A DNA stretch of 43,327 bases from Pseudomonas sp. (lineage in GTDB: Bacteria > Pseudomonadota > Gammaproteobacteria > Pseudomonadales > Pseudomonadaceae): the NCBI RefSeq assembly GCF_030683065.1, contig NZ_JAUXMX010000054.1, positions 1 through 43,327 of the forward strand. The letters are read 5' to 3'. Each line of letters starts with the position of its first letter. Within the stretch, counting starts at the first letter, position 1. Below are positions 33,129 through 41,228 of this stretch, piece after piece. Under the pieces are notes generated by a model. That model was not told where the DNA came from. It did no database searches and was given only the letters and a program-made list of their open reading frames with translations. The position numbers and the translations under genes are program-made.

Positions 33129-33851
33129 ATGCTTTTTCTTCTGCGCATGCTGGCGATGGGCATACATTTTATAGCCGCAGGCATTCTCGGCTTGCTGCTC
33201 GGTATCTGCCGCCCGTTCAATCCGGATAACAGCCGTATCTGCGCCCGCCTCTACAGCATCCCGGCGCTATGGCTGCTGCGCTTGCAACTGAAGACCGATG
33301 TCCAGCCGCTGCTTGAGCATCAACGCTCGTGCGTGATCATCGCCAATCATCAATCCAACTACGACCTTTACGTGCTCGGCCGCGTGGTGCCCAAGCGCAC
33401 AGTCAGCCTCGGCAAAAAAAGCCTTAAATGGGTGCCGTTCTTCGGCCAACTTTACTGGCTGTCGGGCAATGTGCTGCTCGACCGCGGCAATGCCATTCGC
33501 GCCAAGCAGGCCATGCTGACCACCACCGATACGCTTAAGCACAAAGACACATCGATCTGGGTCTTCGCCGAAGGCACCCGCAACCTCGGTAAGGGCTTGC
33601 TGCCGTTCAAGAAAGGAGCTTTCCAGATGGCGATTGCCGCCGGGGTGCCGATCATCCCGGTATGCGTCAGCACCTACGTCAACCATATCAAGCTCAACCG
33701 CTGGAACAGTGGCGAGATCATGATCCGCTCGCTGCCGGCCATCCCCACGGCAGGCCTGAGCCAGGATGATCTGCCGCAGCTGATCGAAACCTGCCGCACG
33801 CAGATGCTGCAATGCATCGCGGCGATGGATCAGCAACTCGCACCTGCATAG
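33129..33851 (+). CDS. plsC: 1-acyl-sn-glycerol-3-phosphate acyltransferase
   Basis: The 240-residue membrane-associated acyltransferase shows the H-X4-D motif in ANHQSNYD (His74, Asp79), the substrate block FAEGTRN (about 147-153), and VPIIPVCV. N-terminal hydrophobic segments (about 6-26) anchor it. PlsC makes phosphatidic acid from lysophosphatidic acid. E. coli PlsC is 245 residues. I chose the ATG at 33129 rather than the TTG at 33111. A strong terminator follows. Confidence 0.92.
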   Translation: MLFLLRMLAMGIHFIAAGILGLLLGICRPFNPDNSRICARLYSIPALWLLRLQLKTDVQPLLEHQRSCVIIANHQSNYDLYVLGRVVPKRTVSLGKKSLKWVPFFGQLYWLSGNVLLDRGNAIRAKQAMLTTTDTLKHKDTSIWVFAEGTRNLGKGLLPFKKGAFQMAIAAGVPIIPVCVSTYVNHIKLNRWNSGEIMIRSLPAIPTAGLSQDDLPQLIETCRTQMLQCIAAMDQQLAPA

Positions 33852-33853
33852 AA

Positions 33854-33888
33854 CGCAAAAGCCCGTTCTGCATGGACGGGCGTTTTGC
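33854..33888. terminator. Terminator between plsC and amidotransferase genes
   Basis: The stem GCAAAAGCCCGT/ACGGGCGTTTTGC (33855-33866 with 33876-33888) has one bulged base and A/T flanks that allow action on both strands. It lies just past the plsC stop and beyond the convergent amidotransferase stop. Confidence 0.85.
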
Positions 33889-33928
33889 TCACTGGCAACT
33901 GCTATTCGGCGCCCCCCACATGGCTCGA

Positions 33929-34657
33929 TCAGTCATTGAGACCGGCACGGCCATGGGCGACGAAGCGCATCATCCACTCGGCCACCGTATGGCCCTGGTG
34001 TTCGTGCTGCAAACTGTCGACGCCCTTGCGATAGGCTTCTTCGCCAATATGCTGCTGACGAATCTCCAACAGTTCCTTGGAGTAACCGTGAATAAACTCC
34101 GGGTGCCCCTGGAAGCACAACACCTGATCATCGATGCAGTAGGCTGCAATCGGGCAGAAATCACTGGACGCCAGCAGCGTGGCATTTTCCGGCAATTTGG
34201 TGACCTGATCCTGATGGCTGATCAGCAGCGTGAGTTCCTCCAGTACCGGGGTCATCCAGGCCGGTTGATGGGCCAGGCGATAGCGATGAGTACCAACCCC
34301 CCAGCCCTGCTCGGCACGCTCGGCCTTGCCGCCAAGCAGCAGTGCCAGTAGCTGGTGACCGAAGCAAATACCCAGCAACTTGTCGCCGTGTGCATAGCGT
34401 TCAAGCAGGTAAGTCTTGAGGGTGTCGATCCACGGATCGCTGCCGAACGAATCAGCCTTGCTGCCAGTGACCAGATAGGCATCGTAGTGCTCGCTGTCCG
34501 GCGGATAGTGGCCTTGCATCACGTTGTACACGGTGAACTCGGCGGCGATCGGCTGACGAGCGAAGAGCTGCTCGAACATCCGGCCATAGCCATGGTACTG
34601 CTCGACCAACTCGGGGCGAAGGATGTCAGTCTCCAGAATGCAAATCTGCAACGGCAT
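33929..34657 (-). CDS. Class I glutamine amidotransferase-like protein
   Basis: The 242-residue protein has the GATase1 triad: nucleophile Cys98 in GICFGHQLLALLL and the His-Pro-Glu in CFQGHPEF (about residues 177-184). The VTGSKADSF oxyanion strand is also present. It resembles the GMP synthase-like stand-alone amidotransferases of Pseudomonas; no synthase partner gene is adjacent, so the acceptor is unknown. Possibilities include gamma-glutamyl hydrolase-type activity (PuuD-like). The ATG at 34657 gives MPLQICILETD, a normal start. Confidence 0.9.
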   Translation of the reverse strand: MPLQICILETDILRPELVEQYHGYGRMFEQLFARQPIAAEFTVYNVMQGHYPPDSEHYDAYLVTGSKADSFGSDPWIDTLKTYLLERYAHGDKLLGICFGHQLLALLLGGKAERAEQGWGVGTHRYRLAHQPAWMTPVLEELTLLISHQDQVTKLPENATLLASSDFCPIAAYCIDDQVLCFQGHPEFIHGYSKELLEIRQQHIGEEAYRKGVDSLQHEHQGHTVAEWMMRFVAHGRAGLND

Positions 34658-35003
34658 GGGGCAAATACCTGAAACTTGAGTGATGGTTTATACGGAGCCC
34701 AAGCCTGCCTGCCGCCAGGCAGCAAGGCAAGAGGACGAGCCGTCCAGCCCCGCATAAAATCGACCGATTAGCCCGTATATAGCCCGCCCATACCGGTCAA
34801 CCCGCGCACAGGTGAGCAGTTCGGCGGGCCGAGCGCAATTTCTCAGAGCCCAGATCACTGCTGGCACGGCCGGCGTGGCGTGCCGCGCAACCACCCGCCG
34901 AGGTGCCTGGTATGCGTTATGCAGTCTACTGACGAGCACGCAGCCTAGGCCGCAGACCTCCTGAGCCGGTCTGCGACGGTAAAGACTGGCGCGCCGGGAG
35001 CAG
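34658..35003. other. 346-base intergenic stretch
   Basis: No gene is supported. It must hold the amidotransferase promoter and the end of the fadB-like transcript. Hairpins visible are CGCAGACC/GGTCTGCG (34951-34958 with 34968-34975) and a CTGCCTG/CAGGCAG (about 34706-34722); neither has a T tract. Confidence 0.55.
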
Positions 35004-37178
35004 TCAGAAGCGTTCCTTTTTGGCAGCCTTATCCAGCAGCAGCGCAGGTGGCAGGAAGCGTTCGCCATACTGCTCAGCCAGGTACGTGGCGCGGGCGACA
35101 AAGTCTTGCACACCGTACTGGTTGATGAACTGCAGCGCACCACCGGTCCAGGCCGCAAAGCCGATGCCGAAGATTGAGCCGATGTTGGCGTCAGCCACGG
35201 ATTTGAGCACGCCCTCCTCCATGCAACGCACGGTTTCGATGGCCTGAATAAACAGGATGCGGTCGCGTACGTCCTCCTGGGATATCTGCGCCTCGGCTTT
35301 TTCAAAGCGTGCCTTGAGCTCCGGCCACAGGTGCTTCTTGCCGGCCGCCGGAGCGCCGGCCGCCGGGGCGCCGGCCGCCGGGTAATCGTAGAAGCCCGCA
35401 CCCGCCGCCTTGCCCGGCCGCTTGTACTCGCCCAGCATCATGTCTATCACCGCAAACGCCGGGTGCTCAGGGATGGACTTACCTTCGGCGGCCAGGTCCT
35501 TGATGGTCTGCTGACGGATATGGTTCATTAGGCTCATCGAAACTTCGTCGCTGATCGCCAGCGGGCCGACCGGCATACCGGCTTTGCGCGCTTCGTTCTC
35601 GATCATCGCCGCACTCACACCCTCACCGAGCATGGCCAGGCCTTCATTGGTGAAGGTGCCGAACACCCGCGAGGTGAAGAAGCCGCGGCTGTCATTGACC
35701 ACAATCGGGGTCTTGTTGATCTGCATGACGTAGTCGAAACCGCGCGCCAGGGTCTCGTCGCTGGTCTGCTCGCCCTTGATAATTTCCACTAGCGGCATTT
35801 TGTCCACCGGGCTGAAGAAGTGCAGGCCAATAAACCTGTCTTGGTTCTGCACCGCCGCGGCCAATCCGGTGATTGGCAGAGTCGAGGTATTGGAGGCAAT
35901 CACTGCATCCGCCAGCGCCGCACGCTCGGCAGCAGCGGTGACGTTGGCCTTGAGGTCACGATCCTCGAACACCGCCTCGATGATCAGGTCGCAGCCTGCG
36001 AAATCGGCATCTTTGGTAGTTGCCTTGATCCGCGCCAGGATGCCATCACGCTTCTCGGCGCTCATCTGGCCACGGCCGACTTTCTTCTCCAACAGCTTGG
36101 CGGAGTAGCTCTTGCCCTTCTCAGCGGCCTCGATGGAGATGTCTTTAAGCACCACCTCGATACCGGCCACCGCCGACACATAGGCAATGCCCGCGCCCAT
36201 CATGCCTGCACCCAGCACGCCGACCTTCGTGGTCACGTAGGGCGCGAAGCCTTGCGGGCGCGAGCCACCCGCGTTGATTTCATTGAGCTGGAACCAGAAG
36301 GTGCCAATCATGTTCTTCGCCACCTGGCCGGTGGTCAGCTCGGTGAAGTAGCGCGCCTCGATGATCTGCGCCGTGTCAAAGTCGACCTGGGCACCCTCGA
36401 CAGCCGCGCACATGATTTTCTCCGGCGCCGGGAAGCAGCCCTTGGTCTTGTCGCGCAATACGCTCGGGGCGATGGCCAGCATTTGCGCCACATTCGGGCT
36501 GGACGGCGTACCGCCCGGAATCTTGTAGCCTTTCACATCCCACGGCTGCACAGCGTTCGGGTTGGCGACAATCCAGGCGCGGGCCTTGGCCAGCAGGTTG
36601 TCCTTGTCGCAAGCCAGCTCGTGGATCAGGCCGGCTTTAAGTGCTGCATCGGGACGAACCTTCTTGCCTTCGGCCAGGTATGGCAGGGCCTTTTCCAGGC
36701 CGAGCAGGCGCACCATACGCACCACCCCGCCACCGCCCGGCAGCAGGCCGAGGGTTACTTCCGGCAGACCGAGCTGAATGCTGGAATGGTCCAGGGCGAT
36801 ACGGTGGTGACAGGCCAGGGCAATTTCCCAGCCGCCGCCCAGGGCCGCACCGTTGATCGCCGCAACCACCGGTTTACCCAGGCACTCCAGGCGGCGCAGT
36901 TGGCCCTTGATATTGAGGATCATCTGGTAGAAGGCCGGTGCATCGGCCTTGGTGACCTTGATCAGCTCATTCAGGTCGCCGCCGGCGAAGAAGGTCTTCT
37001 TCGCCGAGGTGATGATGACCCCGGCGATGGAATCCTTCTCAGCTTCCAGGCGCTCGACGATCTTACCCATGGCTTCGCGGTACACCGCGTTCATGGTGTT
37101 AGCGCTCTGGCCTGGCATGTCCATGGTCAGAACGACGATATTGTCCTGGCCTTTTTCGTAACGGATGGCGTCAGTCAT
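35004..37178 (-). CDS. FadB-like multifunctional 3-hydroxyacyl-CoA dehydrogenase/enoyl-CoA hydratase
   Basis: The 724-residue fusion performs hydration and NAD-dependent dehydrogenation in beta-oxidation. The crotonase half (about 1-200) has both catalytic glutamates in GGGWEIALAC and LPEVTLGLLPGGGG. The dehydrogenase half has the NAD site GVLGAGMMGAGIAYVSA (about residue 320), EAVFEDRDLK, NTSTLPITGLA and HFFSPVDKMPLVEI. Near residues 600-613, homologues read FYDYP then KKHLWP; this protein instead has inserted repeats of AAGAP. It is leftward behind the thiolase gene, forming a thiolase-FadB pair similar to fadBA-type operons, probably for short or medium chains. Confidence 0.95.
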   Translation of the reverse strand: MTDAIRYEKGQDNIVVLTMDMPGQSANTMNAVYREAMGKIVERLEAEKDSIAGVIITSAKKTFFAGGDLNELIKVTKADAPAFYQMILNIKGQLRRLECLGKPVVAAINGAALGGGWEIALACHHRIALDHSSIQLGLPEVTLGLLPGGGGVVRMVRLLGLEKALPYLAEGKKVRPDAALKAGLIHELACDKDNLLAKARAWIVANPNAVQPWDVKGYKIPGGTPSSPNVAQMLAIAPSVLRDKTKGCFPAPEKIMCAAVEGAQVDFDTAQIIEARYFTELTTGQVAKNMIGTFWFQLNEINAGGSRPQGFAPYVTTKVGVLGAGMMGAGIAYVSAVAGIEVVLKDISIEAAEKGKSYSAKLLEKKVGRGQMSAEKRDGILARIKATTKDADFAGCDLIIEAVFEDRDLKANVTAAAERAALADAVIASNTSTLPITGLAAAVQNQDRFIGLHFFSPVDKMPLVEIIKGEQTSDETLARGFDYVMQINKTPIVVNDSRGFFTSRVFGTFTNEGLAMLGEGVSAAMIENEARKAGMPVGPLAISDEVSMSLMNHIRQQTIKDLAAEGKSIPEHPAFAVIDMMLGEYKRPGKAAGAGFYDYPAAGAPAAGAPAAGKKHLWPELKARFEKAEAQISQEDVRDRILFIQAIETVRCMEEGVLKSVADANIGSIFGIGFAAWTGGALQFINQYGVQDFVARATYLAEQYGERFLPPALLLDKAAKKERF
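35341..35382. repeat. 15-bp coding tandem repeat, about 2.8 copies
   Basis: Units CCGGCCGCCGG[AG]GCG at 35341-35355, 35356-35370 and a partial 35371-35382 differ at one base. On the reverse strand each unit encodes Ala-Pro-Ala-Ala-Gly, inserted in the fadB-like gene. Confidence 0.93.
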
Positions 37179-37206
37179 ATTCTTGGTCTCATCCCAAAGT
37201 GGGGGA

Positions 37207-37292
37207 CGTAGGATGGGTCGGGGCGCGTAGCCTGGGCCCCGCGATACCCATCAACGGGGCGATGGGTATCGCGGTGCTCCACCCATCCTACG
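37207..37292. repeat. Nested inverted intergenic repeat, MITE/REP-like
   Basis: Perfect outer 12-base arms CGTAGGATGGGT/ACCCATCCTACG (37207-37218 with 37281-37292) enclose perfect inner 12-base arms GCGATACCCATC/GATGGGTATCGC (37241-37252 with 37261-37272). It fills the gap between the thiolase and fadB-like genes. The outer and inner arms share the core GATGGGT/ACCCATC. The ends resemble a repeat I recall from Pseudomonas intergenic regions. Confidence 0.88.
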
Positions 37293-37294
37293 GT

Positions 37295-38500
37295 TCAGAT
37301 TCGCTCAATAATGGTGGCGATACCCATGCCGCCGCCCACACACAGGGTGGCCAGGCCATAGCGCAACTGGCGCCTCTCCAGCTCATCAAGCAGGGTGCCG
37401 AGAATGGCGCAACCGGTCGCACCCAGCGGGTGGCCCATGGCAATGGAGCCGCCGTTGACGTTGACCTTGTCCTCGCTAACGCCCATGTCTTTCATAAACT
37501 TCATCACCACCGAAGCGAACGCCTCGTTGACCTCGAACAGGTCGATGTCATTGACGTTCAGCCCGGCCTTGGCCAGAGCCTTGCGCGTGGCCGGTGCCGG
37601 GCCGGTGAGCATGATGGTCGGGTCGGTGCTGGTCACGGCAGTGGCGACGATGCGCGCACGCGGTTTCAAACCGAGTTCTTTGCCTTTGGCCTCGGAGCCG
37701 ATCAGCATCAGGGCCGAACCGTCGACGATGCCCGAACTGTTGCCTGGGGTATGTACGTGGTTGATCTGCTCAACATGGCTGTAGACGCGCAGCGCGGTGC
37801 TGTCGAAGCCCATCTGGCCCATCATCTCGAAGCTCGGTTTGAGCTTGCCCAAACCTTCGAGCGTGGATTCGCCACGGATAAATTCGTCGTGATCGAGCAG
37901 CACGATGCCGTTCTGATCGGCCACCGGAATCAGCGATTTGCTGAACGAGCCGTCTTTGCTCGCGCGGGCAGCTTTCTGCTGCGAGCGCAGGGCGAAACTG
38001 TCGACGTCGGTACGGCTGAAGCCCTCCAAGGTGGCGATCAGATCGGCGCCAATACCCTGCGGGGTGAAATGGGTGTGCATATTAGTCGCCGGGTCCATCA
38101 CCCAGGCACCGCCGTCGGAGCCCATGGGAATGCGCGACATCGACTCGACGCCGCCGACCACCACCAGGTCTTCAAAACCGGAACGTACCTTCATCGCGCC
38201 GAGGTTTACCGCCTCCAGGCCCGAAGCGCAGAAACGGTTGAGCTGCACGCCCGACACGCTGACATCCCAATCAGCGACCATGGCCGCCGTTTTGGCAATG
38301 TCCGCGCCCTGATCACCCACCGGCGTCACGCAGCCGAGCACGATGTCATCGACCTGGCTGGTGTCGAGGTTATTGCGCGACTGCAGCGCCTTGAGCAGGC
38401 CGGCGATCAAGTCGACCGGTTTGACGCTGTACAGCGCACCGTCCTTCTTGCCCTTACCGCGGGGCGTGCGCACGGCATCGAAAATATATGCTTCGGTCAT
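37295..38500 (-). CDS. Acetyl-CoA C-acetyltransferase (thiolase)
   Basis: The 401-residue thiolase has the acyl-accepting cysteine in NRFCASGLEAVN (about Cys90), the catalytic His in GSIAMGHPLGATG (about 357), and the second cysteine in LCVGGGMG (about 387). Thiolases cleave 3-ketoacyl-CoA or form acetoacetyl-CoA. The ATG at 38500 (MTEAYIFDAVRTPRG) has GAGGA upstream; a longer frame lacks one. Leftward with the fadB-like gene, 117 bases apart with a palindromic element between them. This pair corresponds to a fatty-acid degradation module. Confidence 0.95.
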   Translation of the reverse strand: MTEAYIFDAVRTPRGKGKKDGALYSVKPVDLIAGLLKALQSRNNLDTSQVDDIVLGCVTPVGDQGADIAKTAAMVADWDVSVSGVQLNRFCASGLEAVNLGAMKVRSGFEDLVVVGGVESMSRIPMGSDGGAWVMDPATNMHTHFTPQGIGADLIATLEGFSRTDVDSFALRSQQKAARASKDGSFSKSLIPVADQNGIVLLDHDEFIRGESTLEGLGKLKPSFEMMGQMGFDSTALRVYSHVEQINHVHTPGNSSGIVDGSALMLIGSEAKGKELGLKPRARIVATAVTSTDPTIMLTGPAPATRKALAKAGLNVNDIDLFEVNEAFASVVMKFMKDMGVSEDKVNVNGGSIAMGHPLGATGCAILGTLLDELERRQLRYGLATLCVGGGMGIATIIERI

Positions 38501-38839
38501 GGCGTCCTCAGACCTCCATTGGAGGGTATGGATGGCGGCGCACTGCCACCTGGCTGCGCCTGTTGTTGTCGGCTGCACTACCTTACCCCCAGATGAGGCA
38601 GGCTCAATGACCGAAGTGCTCAGGCATATTGACCGTGCCGCTCAGACGAATGGTCATCGACTGCGGTTATCCAGGCACGGGCGACTGCATGGCTCTGGCT
38701 CAAGGGATACTCACGCTATTTACAGCATAGGGCATAACTCAATGCTCCAACCCAGCAACGGTTAGCAACCAAGTCATCTAAGCCATAGGTGACATGTCCC
38801 CTAGAGTTAGGATTGCCACACGGGACAAGTAAGTAGGTG
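38501..38839. other. Intergenic stretch upstream of an orphan terminator
   Basis: No gene is supported. It should hold the thiolase promoter. The terminator at 38840-38869 has no forward gene before it, so this stretch may encode a small RNA or a leader. TGTCCC/GGGACA arms at about 38801-38827 could pair within such a transcript. I saw no clear promoter. Confidence 0.5.
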
Positions 38840-38869
38840 CCACTGCCGGGTTTTGCCGGAGTGGTTTTT
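38840..38869 (+). terminator. Orphan intrinsic terminator
   Basis: The stem CCACT(G)CCGG/CCGGAGTGG (38840-38849 with 38856-38864), with one bulged base, is followed by TTTTTC. It is forward-oriented, 90 bases before the small membrane peptide, and has no upstream forward gene. Confidence 0.75.
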
Positions 38870-38959
38870 CAGTCCGCGCTCAGGCGTGACGCTGCAGCCC
38901 GAGAGACCTTCAGAGCGGGCATTCAACGCCACACCAACAAAAACAAAAGGCAGATGGCC

Positions 38960-39055
38960 ATGTTCAAACACTCGAAAATTCGTCAGGCGAGCCTGATTGT
39001 GTTCGCCACGACCTTGATCCTGATTCTTCCCAACCTGACGCGTTTGGTCGGTTGA
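38960..39055 (+). CDS. Tiny single-pass membrane peptide, uncharacterised
   Basis: The 31-residue product (MFKHSKIRQA followed by a hydrophobic segment of about 16 residues and a short NLTRLVG end) has a basic N-terminus and one transmembrane helix. AAAGG lies about nine bases before this ATG; an in-frame ATG two codons upstream (38954) would be too close to it. It is followed 148 bases later by a periplasmic rhodanese gene. I do not recognise a family but the composition looks coding. Confidence 0.55.
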   Translation: MFKHSKIRQASLIVFATTLILILPNLTRLVG

Positions 39056-39203
39056 GCTGCGTACTGCACTAAAAATGCGGCCACGCGGAAACCTGGTAGT
39101 CAGCGAGGTCACTCACACGGCTCCGCCGGCCTACGGCGACGCGTGCTTTAACGCATTTTCAATTATGCTAAGCCCTCGTTCGATATCTCCCGAGGAGTTC
39201 TGC

Positions 39204-39563
39204 ATGCGTATCTTGACTGCCGTTGTGACGCTATTGCTCAGCCTGCCGCTTGCGGCAGATGAAGTCTCGCCACAGCAGGTTGTTAATGCCCTGCAAGCAC
39301 CTGGTGCAGTGCTGATTGATGTGCGCACTGCCGAAGAATTTGCCGCAGGCGCCTTGGCTGGCGCCAGTCGTATCGGTCATGAGCAAATCGCTGAACAGAT
39401 TGCCGCCTTGGTACCCGATAAAAACACCCCCATCGTGCTCTATTGCCGCAGTGGCAGGCGCTCGGCACTCGCCCAGGACAGCTTGGCGCAACTGGGGTAT
39501 CGCAACCTGATCAACGCGGGTGGCTACGACCAGCTGAAACTGGCGCTGGTGCAGCAGCATTGA
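39204..39563 (+). CDS. Periplasmic rhodanese-like sulfurtransferase
   Basis: The 119-residue protein has a signal peptide (residues 1-18, cleavage near LPLAADE) and one rhodanese domain with VLIDVRTAEEF (37-47) and the active-site loop LYCRSGRRSA with Cys81. It resembles PspE-type secreted rhodaneses, which carry a persulfide in the periplasm. GAGGAG is seven bases before the ATG at 39204. The downstream cytochrome c gene starts at a TTG overlapping this stop (TTGA), so translation is coupled and a joint redox or sulfur role is likely (inference). Confidence 0.92.
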   Translation: MRILTAVVTLLLSLPLAADEVSPQQVVNALQAPGAVLIDVRTAEEFAAGALAGASRIGHEQIAEQIAALVPDKNTPIVLYCRSGRRSALAQDSLAQLGYRNLINAGGYDQLKLALVQQH

Positions 39564-40363
39564 ATCTGCGGGTAGCCTTGCTTGCCTTGTTAACCCTGAG
39601 TAGCGCCGCGCAAAGCGCCGAATTGCACCTGCAACTCGGCAGCGTCAAGCGGACTTGGAGCAGCGCTGAGTTGCTCGCCCATCCCCAGGCCAGGCACATC
39701 GAAATTGCCGAGGACGTCAGCTACAAGCGCCCCATGAGCTACCGCGCTGTACCGCTGGCGGTGCTACTTGACGGCGTGCTGCCTGGCGATCATCTGCAGG
39801 CACTGGCGCTCGATGGTTTTGCTGCCGAACTGCCGGCGGCCGCGGTGCTCAACCAAAGCGGCGCGCAAGCCTGGCTGGCGGTCGAAGACTCCGCTACGCC
39901 CTGGCCGCCCCTGGCGGCGGGCAAGCCCAGTGCCGGGCCGTTTTATCTGGTGTGGCAAAATCCGGCGGCCAGTCATATCGGCCCGGAGCAGTGGCCGTTT
40001 CAGATCACCCGCATCAGTAAGCTGGCGACAGTCGCCGAGCGCTTTCCGCAATTGCTGCCTGCCGCCGATGCGCCTGCACAGGTGCAGGCCGGCCTCATGC
40101 AATACCAGAAACACTGCATGGCTTGCCATCGCCTGAATACTGCCGGCGACTCGCAGTTCGGCCCAGATCTAAACGTGCCGCATAACCCGACCGAATATTT
40201 CGCGGCTGATTTTCTGCGGACTTACATCCGCAACCCGCAACAGCTGCGGCGCTGGCCGCAAGGCCGGATGCCGGGGTTCGCAGAAAGCGTATTGAGCGAT
40301 GCAGAGCTGGTGCAGCTTCTCGACTACCTGCGACACATGGCCGGACGCAAGGTGCAGGACTGA
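39560..40363 (+). CDS. Periplasmic cytochrome c with N-terminal SUOX-like domain
   Basis: The 267-residue protein has a signal peptide (residues 1-20, AQSA/ELHL). Residues 22-160 resemble an oxidoreductase molybdopterin-binding (sulfite oxidase) fold, with KRPMSYRAVPLAVLLDGV and QWPFQITRIS. The C-terminal class I cytochrome c has CMACH (186-190) and an axial Met237 in GRMPGF. The N-domain has no cysteine to bind molybdenum, so it probably serves as a structural or binding module. The start is a TTG at 39560 overlapping the rhodanese TGA; no ATG precedes the signal peptide in this frame. It may be an electron acceptor for a partner enzyme located elsewhere. Confidence 0.85.
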   Translation: MNLRVALLALLTLSSAAQSAELHLQLGSVKRTWSSAELLAHPQARHIEIAEDVSYKRPMSYRAVPLAVLLDGVLPGDHLQALALDGFAAELPAAAVLNQSGAQAWLAVEDSATPWPPLAAGKPSAGPFYLVWQNPAASHIGPEQWPFQITRISKLATVAERFPQLLPAADAPAQVQAGLMQYQKHCMACHRLNTAGDSQFGPDLNVPHNPTEYFAADFLRTYIRNPQQLRRWPQGRMPGFAESVLSDAELVQLLDYLRHMAGRKVQD

Positions 40364-40472
40364 TGGTTACTCAGCAGGCCATCACCGCGGTGCGCACGGC
40401 TTGCCCTGCCCGAGTTAGTGAAGCGTTGCCCATGCAACAGGCTGATCCAGCCTGCGCCAAGCAAGCCATCGA

Positions 40473-41207
40473 TTACGCCCAATAATCGTTCGGCGCCTCC
40501 GTCAGTTGGCCGAGCAATGCACTCAGGCCGCCGCTCCACTGCTGACGTATCCCGTCGAAATAGGCATCGCCTTCGTGAACGCGAAAACCACTCGGCACCT
40601 CAAAGCTATCGGTTTTATAGACCAGCAGGTCAAGCGGCATACCGACCGAGAGGTTGCTGCGAATGGTCGAGTCGAAGGAGATCAGGGCGCAGCGCAGCGC
40701 TAGATGCAAAGGCGACTGATAGCTCAGCGCGCGATCGAGGATCGGCTTGCCATATTTGCTTTCGCCGATCTGGAAATACGGCGTGTCTTCGCTGGACGCG
40801 ATGAAATTACCCTGCGGATAGAGGTTGTAAAGTGCCGGGGGTTGGCCATGGATCTGCCCACCGAGCAGAAACGAACAACCCAGCTCTATGCCCTGATTCA
40901 GGGTCGCACTTTGCTCGTGGGCCAGCACTTCGCGCAGGGTGTCACCGACCAGAGTCGCCGCTGCGAAAAGACTCGGGGCCTTATGCAGATGCTCACCTTC
41001 ACCGCCCAGGCGATGGCGTAACAGGCTGATCACCGACTGCGAGGTGGCCAGGTTGCCGGCGCTTTGCAGGACTATCAGACGCTCGCCAGGCACGCCAAAC
41101 ACATGCAGCTTGCGAAATACGGAAATGTGATCGACACCCGCGTTAGTACGCGAATCGGAAACGAACACCAGCCCTTCGGCCAGGCTCATGGCAACACAGT
41201 AAGTCAT
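40473..41207 (-). CDS. Anbu (ancestral beta-subunit) proteasome-like peptidase
   Basis: The 244-residue Ntn-hydrolase belongs to the Anbu family of bacterial proteasome homologues. After removal of Met it starts Thr1 (TYCVAMS), with Asp17 in VFVSDSRTNAG and Lys32 in VFRKLHV; these match the catalytic Thr1/Asp17/Lys33 triad of proteasome beta subunits. Family members assemble into open helical rings, and their substrates are unproven. It is the last gene of the leftward ATP-grasp, Alpha-E, transglutaminase, Anbu operon, and a 13-bp hairpin separates it from the transglutaminase gene. Confidence 0.95.
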   Translation of the reverse strand: MTYCVAMSLAEGLVFVSDSRTNAGVDHISVFRKLHVFGVPGERLIVLQSAGNLATSQSVISLLRHRLGGEGEHLHKAPSLFAAATLVGDTLREVLAHEQSATLNQGIELGCSFLLGGQIHGQPPALYNLYPQGNFIASSEDTPYFQIGESKYGKPILDRALSYQSPLHLALRCALISFDSTIRSNLSVGMPLDLLVYKTDSFEVPSGFRVHEGDAYFDGIRQQWSGGLSALLGQLTEAPNDYWA

Positions 41208-41228
41208 GCTTCACCTTGTAGAACCAAT

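Noticed and set aside
35341..35382. Sequencing artefact in the GC-rich repeat of the fadB-like gene
   Set aside because: The units preserve the reading frame (15 bases) and differ by a base, so a real expansion is more likely, though collapsed or expanded assembly cannot be excluded without reads.
34688..35401. 237-codon reverse frame upstream of the amidotransferase gene
   Set aside because: It overlaps the C-terminal end of the fadB-like gene in another frame and is arginine-rich and low in complexity.
35820..37211. 463-codon open frame on the forward strand opposite the fadB-like gene
   Set aside because: It is antisense to a well-conserved enzyme and lacks a ribosome-binding site or recognisable domain.
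37199..38596. 465-codon open frame on the forward strand opposite the thiolase gene
   Set aside because: The reverse strand has a complete thiolase with catalytic residues; the forward frame is a compositional shadow and reads through a palindromic repeat.
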